DNA from: Xenococcaceae cyanobacterium MO_188.B32
GTDB lineage: Bacteria; Cyanobacteriota; Cyanobacteriia; Cyanobacteriales; Xenococcaceae
Direction: 5' to 3'
Length of the DNA: 61,409 bases
Assembly (NCBI GenBank): GCA_030065635.1
Contig: JASJDJ010000033.1
Coordinates: 1 to 61,409, forward strand
The position numbers and the translations under genes were made by a program. Below are positions 37,946 to 46,136 of the stretch, piece after piece (position 1 is the first letter of the stretch; every line of letters begins with the position of its first letter). The notes under the pieces were generated by a model that saw nothing but the letters and a program-made list of their open reading frames with translations, did not search any database and was not told the DNA's origin.

Positions 37946-38929
37946 TTAAATCCTAATTAATTTTTTGATTGTGCCTTTTATGAAATTTTTTATTAACTTC
38001 TTTTTAATCTTTTTCTTGACGTCTATTTCAGAAGTTAGTTCACTTTCTAATACTTCTATATTTTCTATTCCTTCCATTTTTTCAAGGAAATCTGGAGTTA
38101 CAGTATCTCCACGCAGCCAGGCAATATAGTTTTCGTATTCTAAAAAAACTAAATTCACTGTAGCCTTCGCAAGCTTTTCATTTCTCTTTAGAAAATATTG
38201 AATTTTATCTTTTTGCTCAGCTTCATCATGGAATGTGAATGAGGATCGGGATCCAGCTCCGTGATGGTAAATTATATTTCCATAAATTCCACCTATTAAA
38301 CGATGGAAATTTCGACCATTACTCCTGGTCAACTTATAAGTTGATAAACCGAGATCATTTGCCTTGTCTGTAAAGCAAGATAGAGTATCATGTTTCTTCT
38401 CAGGAGTATTTGGAGCAATAAAATCGAATCTTAATCCATTGCTTTCAATAAATTTTAATGTAGTACAGAGACAACTTGGATGTATATAAGGTGCAATAGC
38501 CTCTTTCAATTCATCTCGCCACACACCTGACAGAACAGTGTGTTTGTTCAAGGAAGATGTTAGCTTTTCCAGCCAATCATACTTTATAGGATGAGCATCA
38601 CTGTCCATCACAACTATATATTCTGGATTGTCTTGACGAGCGATTTCAAATAGTTTCTGAAGCGGTATTGCGTGTACTACCTCTTGCATTCTCTGCCCTA
38701 TTTGCTTAGGGCTAACCTCATTCCTTTTAGCTTGTATTAGAGTGGTATTTGCAGTGGATCTTAGAAAACTGACAACCTGAGTATCATCAGTATTATTGTT
38801 CCAAACATAGCAGTGATATTTATCTGGGTCAGTATATTCTTGAATTTTGCCAATGCAAAGTTTAATCCATTTGCCTTCTTTTGGATCTTGTCCACCGTTA
38901 ACAATTAAAATAGCTGCTTTATCGATCAT
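37946..38929 (-). CDS. Glycosyltransferase-like protein, GT-A type
   Basis: A 327-residue protein. IVVMDSDAHPIKYDWL (about 105-120) holds a D-x-D metal-binding motif, preceded by CYVWNNNTDDTQVV (about 41-54) at the place of the nucleotide-sugar loop. HRLIGGIYGNIIYHHGAGSR (about 209-228) may form the acceptor site. The C-terminus is very lysine-rich (KKKIKKKLIKNF), fitting membrane association. No CAZy family can be named from reading. Its position between a methyltransferase and a sulfotransferase supports a role in glycan assembly. Confidence 0.7.
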   Translation of the reverse strand: MIDKAAILIVNGGQDPKEGKWIKLCIGKIQEYTDPDKYHCYVWNNNTDDTQVVSFLRSTANTTLIQAKRNEVSPKQIGQRMQEVVHAIPLQKLFEIARQDNPEYIVVMDSDAHPIKYDWLEKLTSSLNKHTVLSGVWRDELKEAIAPYIHPSCLCTTLKFIESNGLRFDFIAPNTPEKKHDTLSCFTDKANDLGLSTYKLTRSNGRNFHRLIGGIYGNIIYHHGAGSRSSFTFHDEAEQKDKIQYFLKRNEKLAKATVNLVFLEYENYIAWLRGDTVTPDFLEKMEGIENIEVLESELTSEIDVKKKIKKKLIKNFIKGTIKKLIRI

Positions 38930-39014
38930 AATTTGTTCCTATTCTTGATTTATATCATCTAAAATGACTAAAGCAGATTCACTCCTTTAACAAATTCAAG
39001 CGTAAAATACTCTT

Positions 39015-39647
39015 CTATTCTGGTCGATCTGGCTTAACTGCTCTAATTTGCATATCCCTATTCCAAGGAGTGCCTAATCTCCATGTTTGCTTTATAGGAT
39101 GTTGATGAACATTTACAAAGCCCACCTCTGACAATTCTATACTCAGAGTTTCAGGAGTCCATCCCCACTTATGCGCCATTCCATATCCTTGCTCTTTAAC
39201 TAACTTTGGAGATGAAAAAATTCCCATCATCGCTAGATCTACACCATTCTGCGGAGCAAAATGTTTGCCGATTTCCTTAGTACAAACTGCTAAATTTGGC
39301 AGTTCCAAGATTACTAAGCCACCAGGTTTTAGAATCCTAAACCAATCTCTGAGTGACTCTCTAGCCTCATGGAGCTGAAGATGTTCAAAAAAATGATAGG
39401 ACTCGATCACCTCAGCACAATGAGCTGGGAGTAGCTCTAGTTTTCGAGAGTCCATGATTAAGTCGGCTTTTGCATTAGGATACGAATCAATATTTACATA
39501 TCCAGGAATATAATCTTGACCACAACCCAGGTGAATTTTAATTGGCTTACCTGAAGCAAGAATTTTTTTTAAACGTCGTCGTTGCTGTAATTTAAAAATA
39601 GAATTATTCCTTAGAAGAAGCTTTTTAATCTTTAATAAAACGTCCAT
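39015..39647 (-). CDS. Class I SAM-dependent methyltransferase
   Basis: A 210-residue methyltransferase. Motif I is KIHLGCGQDYIPGYVNIDS (about 37-55), the form L-G-C-G-x-x-x-x-G-Y-x-N-I-D of polysaccharide-cluster enzymes. ESYHFFEHL (about 82-90) and DWFRILKPGGLVILELPNL (about 101-119) follow. The first 30 residues are basic. It may methylate the chain end; in ABC-exported O-antigens, a terminal methyl or phosphate ends elongation and is read by the Wzt C-domain (family knowledge). It lies 92 bases downstream of wzt. Confidence 0.9.
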   Translation of the reverse strand: MDVLLKIKKLLLRNNSIFKLQQRRRLKKILASGKPIKIHLGCGQDYIPGYVNIDSYPNAKADLIMDSRKLELLPAHCAEVIESYHFFEHLQLHEARESLRDWFRILKPGGLVILELPNLAVCTKEIGKHFAPQNGVDLAMMGIFSSPKLVKEQGYGMAHKWGWTPETLSIELSEVGFVNVHQHPIKQTWRLGTPWNRDMQIRAVKPDRPE

Positions 39648-39739
39648 TTTAATACTTGTGATATCTAGTTTTTTACTTTTCTAGAAAAAATATATAACAG
39701 ATTTCTTTGAACTAAATTACATTGGTAGATTTAAGAAGA

Positions 39740-41053
39740 TTAATCTCGATCATGTTTCATAACGCCAATGTTTTGAGTTAGCTTCCACTTTCTAGGCTGA
39801 TAAAATAGAGAACGTGAGACACTATTGTTTGCAGTAACTGTAAATTTAAAAGAATCAATACTGTCAAAAATAAAAAGTCCTTCTTGGCGAGCAGATAAAG
39901 TACTAGTGTAAGTTCCTGGCTTCAGCCCTAGATGAGGAAGTTCTAACTGAATCTCAAAAATTCCAGAATTTACAACATTTACCTCGCTTTTATCTTCATT
40001 ACTACTAAAATAAAGTACTAAATCTCCTTCGCCAGCTATTTCTCGAACTCCAAAATTTATACCTAATTTATCAATTGGTTTATGTGCTTCACATCCAATG
40101 CAAAAACGATAAAATTTTCCCGACTCTAAACACTCAACTATATTCTCACTTTCATCGCGAAAATATAAATATCTAAAATCCATACCTTGACTTTCTGATA
40201 ATGATTTAGAAGGTAAAAATAAGGTACTACTATTAATAGTAGACTTACTAATAAATAAATCATTTTCATATTTACTGATAATCGAATCTGTATCACCAGA
40301 ATCAATAACTTGTCCACTTGATAGATATACTGATTCTCGACAGATATTTAAGATTAAATTGGAGTTATGACTAACTAAGATAAAAGATGTTCCTTTCTCT
40401 CTTAGTTTTGAGAGTTTTCTATTGCATTTAGCCCTGAATCTTATATCTCCTACCGCCAGCACTTCATCAATTAATAAAATATCTGGCTCTGTATGAATCG
40501 CACTGGCAAACCCTAATCTTGCAGCCATTCCAGAACTATATGTTTGCACTGGCGCATCAATAGCCTCTCCTACTTCGGCAAAATCTACCACCGCATCAAA
40601 CCGCTCGTCGATTTCTTGCTTCGATAAACCCAAAATCGCCATATTGGCATAAATATTTTCTCTTCCTGTCAAAATCGGATTAAATCCCGCTCCCAGAGCA
40701 ATTAGCGGTGCTACTCTACCTTTAATTTCTACAGAGCCCGTATCTGGTTTAATTAAACCAGCAATAATCCGTAGCAGCGTCGATTTTCCACTACCATTTT
40801 TTCCTACCAAGCCCAACGCTTCTCCCCGCCGTAGCTCAAAACTGACATCCTTGAGTGCCCAAAACTCTTTTTTTCTTAGTGTTTCACTCTTTTCTCGAAT
40901 TCCTAATAACTCACTAGTAATATCCTGAACCCCATAAAACAAAGACTTTTTTAAGTCCCGACAAAACTTCTTTGACACTCCCTGAACGGAAAGGACTACT
41001 TCGCTGTCTTGGGGCTTTTCTGGAACTTCTTGCTTGGTAACGCTAATCGTCAT
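39740..41053 (-). CDS. wzt: Polysaccharide ABC exporter, ATP-binding subunit (Wzt-like)
   Basis: A 437-residue ATPase. The N-terminal ABC domain has Walker A GKNGSGKST (84-92), signature YSSGMAARLGFA (about 172-183), Walker B ILLIDEVLAVGD (about 192-203) and the H-loop LVSHN. The C-terminal extension (about 280-437) is a beta-rich Wzt_C-type domain that in known systems binds the modified non-reducing end of the polymer, ensuring only finished chains leave. It works with the permease at 43033. The two genes are now separated by the IsrB element and the broken DUF29 gene, yet both reading frames are intact. Confidence 0.94.
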   Translation of the reverse strand: MTISVTKQEVPEKPQDSEVVLSVQGVSKKFCRDLKKSLFYGVQDITSELLGIREKSETLRKKEFWALKDVSFELRRGEALGLVGKNGSGKSTLLRIIAGLIKPDTGSVEIKGRVAPLIALGAGFNPILTGRENIYANMAILGLSKQEIDERFDAVVDFAEVGEAIDAPVQTYSSGMAARLGFASAIHTEPDILLIDEVLAVGDIRFRAKCNRKLSKLREKGTSFILVSHNSNLILNICRESVYLSSGQVIDSGDTDSIISKYENDLFISKSTINSSTLFLPSKSLSESQGMDFRYLYFRDESENIVECLESGKFYRFCIGCEAHKPIDKLGINFGVREIAGEGDLVLYFSSNEDKSEVNVVNSGIFEIQLELPHLGLKPGTYTSTLSARQEGLFIFDSIDSFKFTVTANNSVSRSLFYQPRKWKLTQNIGVMKHDRD

Positions 41054-41063
41054 CTATTGCTCC

Positions 41064-41501
41064 TTAATCTGGCAAATATTCAGGGTCTAGAGTTTCTTCT
41101 GGGGTAAAGGGAGATTCAGTCGGGAAAGTGCTAATCGGTAATCCCGTTTCCAGAGAAGCCTTTTTTCTGGCTTTGGCGTAGCATTTAGGGAAAACTTCTC
41201 TGAAGTATAGCTTAAGACTAGGGCTAACCTCAAAAGCTTCCAGTACCCTATCTCGATGCTCGAAGATATTGAATAGCCAACTATTAGATCGCTTATCGGG
41301 TTGGTATTTATGCTTAAGCAAGTGCATCAGGACAATTTGTAGATTGCTTACCAAGGCACTTTTTTCGCTTCTTCCCATGCTTTCAACATTCTCGCGGGAA
41401 TCCCTACCCTCAACGAAGTAGGGTAGGGAACGGGGCGTATAAACGCCTGGGGTCTCCCCAGGCGACAGCCCCTCGGGATAGCGCGCCGTTAGGCAATACA
41501 T
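41064..41501 (-). pseudogene. C-terminal half of a DUF29 gene, fused to IS sequence
   Basis: From about 41387 to the stop at 41064 the product is the C-terminal part of DUF29: VESMGRSEKSALVSNLQ, then KHKYQPDKRSNSW and LETGLPISTFPTESPFTPEE. The first 38 codons come from the right end of the IsrB element and are not DUF29. The frame is open back to an ATG at 41501 that overlaps the isrB stop by 13 bases, so a chimeric 145-residue protein could be translated by coupling. The missing first half is at 42869-43036. The wzt start is 10 bases downstream. Confidence 0.85.
41431..41475 (-). repeat. GCCTGGGG/CCCCAGGC double palindrome in the IsrB right end
   Basis: On the minus strand an outer GGGGC...GCCCC encloses CGCCTGGGG-AGA-CCCCAGGCG. 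The same module occurs at 8222-8264 and 14432-14476, both beside TnpB sequences. Here it lies 14 bases beyond the isrB stop. Confidence 0.7.
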
Positions 41502-42670
41502 AGCTTATTATTCCTCCGTAATAACCTGACTTGGGAAATTGCAAATTGACCGATGCGCTTCCAATTTGCATCATATAGACTCAGATTTTTAGTTTTAGAT
41601 GCGTTAGTATAGCCACCAATCCAACCTCGATAACTAACTCCCGCTTTTGTCGCCTCGGCATAGTCGCCAAAGCGAACACCAAAGGGAGTAATTGTTCCAC
41701 CTTTTCTTTTTCTACCTCCACCTTTGAGAGGATTGTCAAAATGTAAAGCTCGACGAAAATATTCAGGACGGGTAATAACTCGAAAAGGCGAATCAGTTAT
41801 CTTCGTCTGACCCTTCCATTCGTGACCACGAGAGTTTTTGGTGTGAAATGCTTTAAAGCCAACAAATTCGCTGGCAGCCAGAGCTACGCCATCAACTGCA
41901 TGAGTTTCTGGTACAGGGTTTTTCTTATTTTGTTTATCTTTGAATAAGCCCAAATACTTTCTGATTTGACTAGTTCCATTACCATCTTTTTGCCAGCCAT
42001 ACATCTTTTTAACAGGGGCTAGCTTTTCTAGTTGCTCAATACACCAATATTGAGCAGTCATTACTGGGCTAAAACCTTTCCCCAAACGAGCAGATTGACG
42101 ACCAGAAGTTAAATCTACATCTGCTTTGACTATCTCGTAAACTATTTTAGTCAAGGGAAAAATGGTACATAGTTCTTTGACTATACGTATTTCCATTAAC
42201 CTTGAGGCTTTAATTGATGGTGGCAGCTTGGATTGAATGCGATTAGAGAATCGCTTTTGCCTGTGGCTTCTTTGAGCAAAAGGAAGGTGGCGATTAATCC
42301 TGCGTCCGCGTCTTGCTCTGCGTTGCAAAGCTCGACCCCGCACATTCTTAATTACTTTACCTTTTTTGATGACAGCAGCACCGATTCGTTCTTTTACTCG
42401 CTTAAATGGCAATACGGCATGACCTCTAAACAGGGTAGCTTGTGAAGATTGAACTCCAAAACCCGAATAGAATTTGCCAGGATCTACGCCACATATAATA
42501 GGTTGAGTTTTTCTACCTGATGGCTCTTGAATTAATTGAACATAATAAATCCCCAAGTCATTCCACTTGCCAATAGCTTTACCATCTCTAACCCAACGTC
42601 TAGCGCGACTACCCTTAGTTGGCATAGCTGCACTACCATCTGGATTTTTTACTGGTATTCTGCAATTCAT
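41489..42670 (-). CDS. isrB: IsrB, HNH-less RNA-guided nickase of the IscB family
   Basis: I start it at the internal Met (42670) because the 24 codons before it overlap the folded omega-RNA region; the protein is then 393 residues. A PLMP-like N-terminus (IPVKNPDG, MPTKGSRARRWVRDGKA) leads to RuvC-I ICGVDPGKFYSGFG (Asp63). The arginine-rich bridge is GRALQRRARRGRRINRH, then NRIQSKLPPSIKASR. RuvC-II is KIVYEIVKADVD (Glu179) and RuvC-III is ETHAVDGVALAA (His257, Asp260). Only about 78 residues separate RuvC-II from RuvC-III, and there is no HNH domain. That defines IsrB, which nicks the non-target strand under omega-RNA guidance (family knowledge). All RuvC acidic residues are present. Confidence 0.9.
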   Translation of the reverse strand: MNCRIPVKNPDGSAAMPTKGSRARRWVRDGKAIGKWNDLGIYYVQLIQEPSGRKTQPIICGVDPGKFYSGFGVQSSQATLFRGHAVLPFKRVKERIGAAVIKKGKVIKNVRGRALQRRARRGRRINRHLPFAQRSHRQKRFSNRIQSKLPPSIKASRLMEIRIVKELCTIFPLTKIVYEIVKADVDLTSGRQSARLGKGFSPVMTAQYWCIEQLEKLAPVKKMYGWQKDGNGTSQIRKYLGLFKDKQNKKNPVPETHAVDGVALAASEFVGFKAFHTKNSRGHEWKGQTKITDSPFRVITRPEYFRRALHFDNPLKGGGRKRKGGTITPFGVRFGDYAEATKAGVSYRGWIGGYTNASKTKNLSLYDANWKRIGQFAISQVRLLRRNNKLCIA

Positions 42671-42892
42671 AAAGTGATAAACCTCATGTGAGTAAAAAGT
42701 CCCTAAGAGCATCGTAATAAAGATGTACTTGCCGTTACGCAACGTCCATAATCAGTGGACTTAGAGTGGTACAAACTAGGGAAACATTTGTACGTCTGTG
42801 CCATATTACGACTTATGCTCTAGTAAACACTTAGCTTTGGACTGACCCCCAAAGCCCCTTCCTCTGCGTTAGCAAGGGAGGGGTTGTTTACT
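42671..42892 (-). ncRNA. Candidate omega-RNA of IsrB
   Basis: On the minus strand between the element's left end and isrB. An outer stem joins AGAGCATAAGTCGTAATA (42821 leftwards) to TATTACGATGCTCT (42706-42719), closing a multibranch loop. Inside are three hairpins: GTACAAA/TTTGTAC, GTCCA/TGGAC and TTGC/GCAA. Before it lies CTTTGG/CCAAAG (42835-42854) and the left-end hairpin. This layout fits IscB/IsrB omega-RNAs, which lie upstream of the ORF with the guide at the 5' end. If transcription starts in the flank, the guide would be DUF29 sequence just beyond 42893 (inference). Confidence 0.7.
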
Positions 42893-43036
42893 TTCTTCGA
42901 TGAGATTAGCGCGATCGATCTCAGACAATTTTCCATCGCGTAAGTGCTTCGCTGTTGTTTCTAGCCAAAGGTAATAATCTCGATCGTAAAGACTAGAGCT
43001 TGTCGTTACTGATGTTTCTGGTGGTTGAGTAGTCAT
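42869..43036 (-). pseudogene. N-terminal half of the interrupted DUF29 gene
   Basis: The start ATG at 43036 overlaps the wzm stop (ATGA). It encodes LYDRDYYLWLETTAKHLRDG ... RANLIEE, the conserved DUF29 N-terminus, then runs into the IsrB element and stops at 42869-42871 after seven foreign codons (55 residues in all). The rest is at 41064-41387. DUF29 proteins are small cyanobacterial proteins of unknown function. The four-base overlap shows it was in the wzm-wzt operon. Confidence 0.88.
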
Positions 43037-43911
43037 GAACTCATCCTCTCTACTACAAATGGCATCGCCAAACGATAGAAAATCCAGGTCATTAGCAACC
43101 CAACAAAGGCAAATAAACTAGCCAGCCAAAATCCCTGGGGGTCAGAGACTACACCCGTTGTTGCTAACTCCCGCGCCGTTACTAATAAAGGAGTGACGGG
43201 ATTGAGTTTGACAATAGTGCCAAATACCCCCTCACTAGGAACTGGATAGACAACTGGAGTCAGAAACAGCCAAAAGCTAGTTACTAATACAAGACCCTTA
43301 GTAACATCTTTGTATAATGCCCCTAGTGGAGCTAATAGCAAACCGAAAAAAGTTGCTAGCATGACTAAGTGAATCAAAGCTACTGGCGCAAGAATCGCGC
43401 TCCCACTTATGGGCATCTTAAACCAAATAAACAAACCGACAATCAGAATTAACTTGATGCCGAAGTTAAAAAATACCTGACCGAGTTTGGCAAGAATAAT
43501 TGCTTCACGAGGAAAATTAATCCTCGCCAACATCTGCTTTGCTTCCGTCACTCCTTGAACGGGACTTTGGAGTGCTTCGGTAAAAGTTTGCCACAGGGTC
43601 ATGCTGAACATCACATAGGCAGGGTAGGGCAAGTCTGTACTACCAACATTGATAACCCCGTTACCTTTAGCCAGCGTAAACCCTGCTGCTGTGACAATTG
43701 GTGGGATGAAAGCCCAGGCTATTCCTAGAACAGACTGACGATATTGAGCACTGATATCCCTTACCAAGAGTCGCCAGGCTAATTCCCTCGATGCCAGCAA
43801 ATCTCGCCACATCGAGCCCAATAATTTCTTGGGACGACGCATTTGGCTTTCTGAGGTGTATACAGTTCTTGTCGGTCTACTTATTTTCTTCCGCTTTTTA
43901 CTTATAGCCAT
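43033..43911 (-). CDS. wzm: Polysaccharide ABC exporter permease (Wzm-like)
   Basis: A 292-residue ABC-2-type permease with six membrane segments. The conserved opening is RDISAQYRQSVLGIAWAFIP (about 52-71), with INFPREAIILAKLGQ (about 128-142) and NPVTPLLVTARELATTG (about 235-251). It pairs with the Wzt ATPase at 39740 to export an undecaprenyl-linked polysaccharide across the cytoplasmic membrane. It is 17 bases downstream of the tyrosine-kinase gene and overlaps the DUF29 start by four bases, so the order was kinase, wzm, DUF29, wzt. Confidence 0.94.
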   Translation of the reverse strand: MAISKKRKKISRPTRTVYTSESQMRRPKKLLGSMWRDLLASRELAWRLLVRDISAQYRQSVLGIAWAFIPPIVTAAGFTLAKGNGVINVGSTDLPYPAYVMFSMTLWQTFTEALQSPVQGVTEAKQMLARINFPREAIILAKLGQVFFNFGIKLILIVGLFIWFKMPISGSAILAPVALIHLVMLATFFGLLLAPLGALYKDVTKGLVLVTSFWLFLTPVVYPVPSEGVFGTIVKLNPVTPLLVTARELATTGVVSDPQGFWLASLFAFVGLLMTWIFYRLAMPFVVERMSS

Positions 43912-43928
43912 CTGTCTTCCGCGTATTT

Positions 43929-46112
43929 CTAACCTGCTTGAAAATACTTTTTATCTGCATAGTAATATTCATGACTATAGGATTCTCGATCGAGATCGAC
44001 TCCATTAGCAACAACTCCCAATACATTAAAAGCAGCTAATAATTTCTTAGCTGCCGTAACGCTAGTATAATTAGCTACACCAGGACGCACTACAAACAGC
44101 AACCCATCGACTGACATGGCTAAAATTTTAGTATCGGCTAAACCGACTAATGGAGGCGCATCAAAGATAATGAGATCGTAATAACCAGATGCACTAGTAA
44201 TTAAAGCTTCTATCAATGAAAAATTTAGCAAAGATACCGGATTTTTCACTCTCGGACCAGAGGTCATTAGATCTAGATTTGGCATCACATTTTGTATTGC
44301 TTGTTGCCATTCTACTTCCTGTTTGAGAACCTCCGTCAAACCTATCTCGTTAGAAACTCCCCATATATCTTGCTGAGTTGGACAACGTAAATCCCCGTCT
44401 ACAATTAACACCCTCTGACCACACTGTGCTTTGGCTATAGCCAAATTAGCCGAAACTGAGGACTTACCTTCTCCCGATACCGAGCTAGTTACAGCAATAA
44501 CTTTGTTGGCTGCTTCGTTATCCAACAGCTTAAGACTAATTTGAATATTGTGATAGGCTTCCTTGATAAGCAGTGCTGAGATCTCGACATCGGCAAATTT
44601 TGATAAATTGGCTGTCGAGCGACTGGGTAACAGTAACTGTTTTTTGTCAGTAATTTTATTAAAGTTAGGAACAATGCCATGTAAGAGATAAGGTAGCATT
44701 TCCTCTATTTCTTTAGTGTTTTTAATTGTCTTGTCCCGTATATCTAGTAAGAAGGCAACTGCTACACCAAGTAAAGCTCCCATTGTTCCAGCACCAGCTA
44801 CAATTATTTTTTTACTCGGTCCAATGTGCTTCTCTGGAACTACCGCTTCAGAAATCACGTGGACATTACCAACATTTTGTTGTTCGATAATTTGAGTTTC
44901 TTGTAACTTACTTAGAAGAATTTGATAGGTAGACTCGGCAGCCTCAACGCGACGTTCGAGTTCTCTTTGTTGCTCTTGTAATTTGGGGAAAGTGTCAGAT
45001 TTTTGTTGGTAATAGTGGTAGGTATTGTTAAGATCTTTTAGTTTTTCCTCTAATCCTTCCTTTTGTAAACCCAAGCTGGCAAACTCAGCTATTTGCGCCT
45101 GTTTTAAATTTCCCAAACTGAGAATATTAACGTTTTTAATTAAGGACTGTTGCTCGCCATTTAGAGTCGTGGCTATCTGCTCATCTAACAGAGCGGTTAA
45201 ATCTGCTTCTTCTTCTTTTAGAGTTATAACTTGGGGAGCGTTATCAGATAAATAATTTCGCTTTTGCACTAGTAACACTTTTACCTCTTGTAGTTGCTCC
45301 AAAACTCTCTGTACCGCTACAGACTGACTTAAAGAACTAACCGCGGAAGCTTCTTGCCAACTCATATTGAGTTGACCCCGTAGCCGAACGTAACGAGCGT
45401 TTACATCTTCTAATTCTGCTTTTATTTCATCAATCTGCTCGGCCACATTAGAGAGCGACTCAATATTAGCAGTTGTTTCTTCTTGCAAACTGGCAATGCG
45501 ATTTTGATTTTTAAAACTGCGTAGATTTGCTTCAGCTTCTCTAACTTTAGCTTCTATTTGAGGTAACTGCTTGTCAATGAACTCCCTAGCTGAGGCAGTT
45601 TCAGAACGGTTGTTTAAAGTATGATCTTCGATATATAATTCGATCGCTTTATTGACAATTAATGCAGCTAATTTTGGGTCTTTGTCGGTATAGGTTACCT
45701 GTAATATATCCGTACCTTTAATAGGTTTGACCTTAAGAGGTCCTTCTACGTTTTCATATTTGAACAGTTTGCCTTCATCGTTTCTCAAATCTAATTCTTC
45801 GATCAGTTTTTCTACAATAGGACGAGATTCTAAAATTTTGGCTTCTGTCGTTAGAGGATCGCTGTCGGTGGTTAAACTCTTTATTTCTCCGGTACTGTTT
45901 TCTAACCCAGTAAGTTTGGCAGTTCGATCTACTTTGATCAGGAGTTGTGCTTCAGCTTCGTAGATTTTATCTAAAGAGAATGCATATATTAGCGAAAACC
46001 CAACCATACTAATAAAAATAGCTGTGGCTGGTATCCAGCGTCGCTTCAAAACTAGCCAGTATTTCTGGAAGTCGATATACTCGTCTAAATCTAGGTTGGA
46101 ATCCATGAGCAT
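43929..46112 (-). CDS. Polysaccharide co-polymerase with tyrosine autokinase (Wzc-like BY-kinase)
   Basis: A 727-residue inner-membrane protein. The N-terminal Wzz domain has a first helix at about 30-50, a long coiled-coil periplasmic part (about 190-420) and a second helix at about 435-460. The cytoplasmic BY-kinase has Walker A SGEGKSS (about 546-552), Walker A' VLIVDGDLRCP and Walker B IIFDAPPL (Asp651). The C-terminus carries the autophosphorylated tyrosine cluster ESYSHEYYYADKKYF (from about residue 711). It controls chain length and export. Its presence with an ABC exporter is mixed, since Wzc usually serves Wzy-type assembly. Confidence 0.95.
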   Translation of the reverse strand: MLMDSNLDLDEYIDFQKYWLVLKRRWIPATAIFISMVGFSLIYAFSLDKIYEAEAQLLIKVDRTAKLTGLENSTGEIKSLTTDSDPLTTEAKILESRPIVEKLIEELDLRNDEGKLFKYENVEGPLKVKPIKGTDILQVTYTDKDPKLAALIVNKAIELYIEDHTLNNRSETASAREFIDKQLPQIEAKVREAEANLRSFKNQNRIASLQEETTANIESLSNVAEQIDEIKAELEDVNARYVRLRGQLNMSWQEASAVSSLSQSVAVQRVLEQLQEVKVLLVQKRNYLSDNAPQVITLKEEEADLTALLDEQIATTLNGEQQSLIKNVNILSLGNLKQAQIAEFASLGLQKEGLEEKLKDLNNTYHYYQQKSDTFPKLQEQQRELERRVEAAESTYQILLSKLQETQIIEQQNVGNVHVISEAVVPEKHIGPSKKIIVAGAGTMGALLGVAVAFLLDIRDKTIKNTKEIEEMLPYLLHGIVPNFNKITDKKQLLLPSRSTANLSKFADVEISALLIKEAYHNIQISLKLLDNEAANKVIAVTSSVSGEGKSSVSANLAIAKAQCGQRVLIVDGDLRCPTQQDIWGVSNEIGLTEVLKQEVEWQQAIQNVMPNLDLMTSGPRVKNPVSLLNFSLIEALITSASGYYDLIIFDAPPLVGLADTKILAMSVDGLLFVVRPGVANYTSVTAAKKLLAAFNVLGVVANGVDLDRESYSHEYYYADKKYFQAG

Positions 46113-46136
46113 TTTATCCCCGTATCTAAATTTTTA

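Larger units (their letters stand above)
41385..42892 (-). mobile_element. IsrB-encoding IS200/IS605-like element (about 1.5 kb) inside DUF29
   Basis: The ends are set by the split DUF29 gene: the first half stops matching after ...LIEE at about 42893 and the second resumes at VESMG at about 41387. The left end has a hairpin of CCCCTCCCTTGC with GCAGAGGAAGGGG (42862-42886). The right end has a perfect 10-bp hairpin TCCCTACCCT/AGGGTAGGGA (41401-41429) preceded by a GGGGC/GCCCC palindrome (41431-41475). No tnpA is present and there is no target duplication, as expected of this superfamily. The exact cut points could be off by a few bases. Confidence 0.75.

Noticed and set aside
42671-42742. N-terminal extension of isrB by 24 codons
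   Set aside because: The extension lies in the omega-RNA candidate and has no match to the family's N-terminus, which begins at the internal Met.
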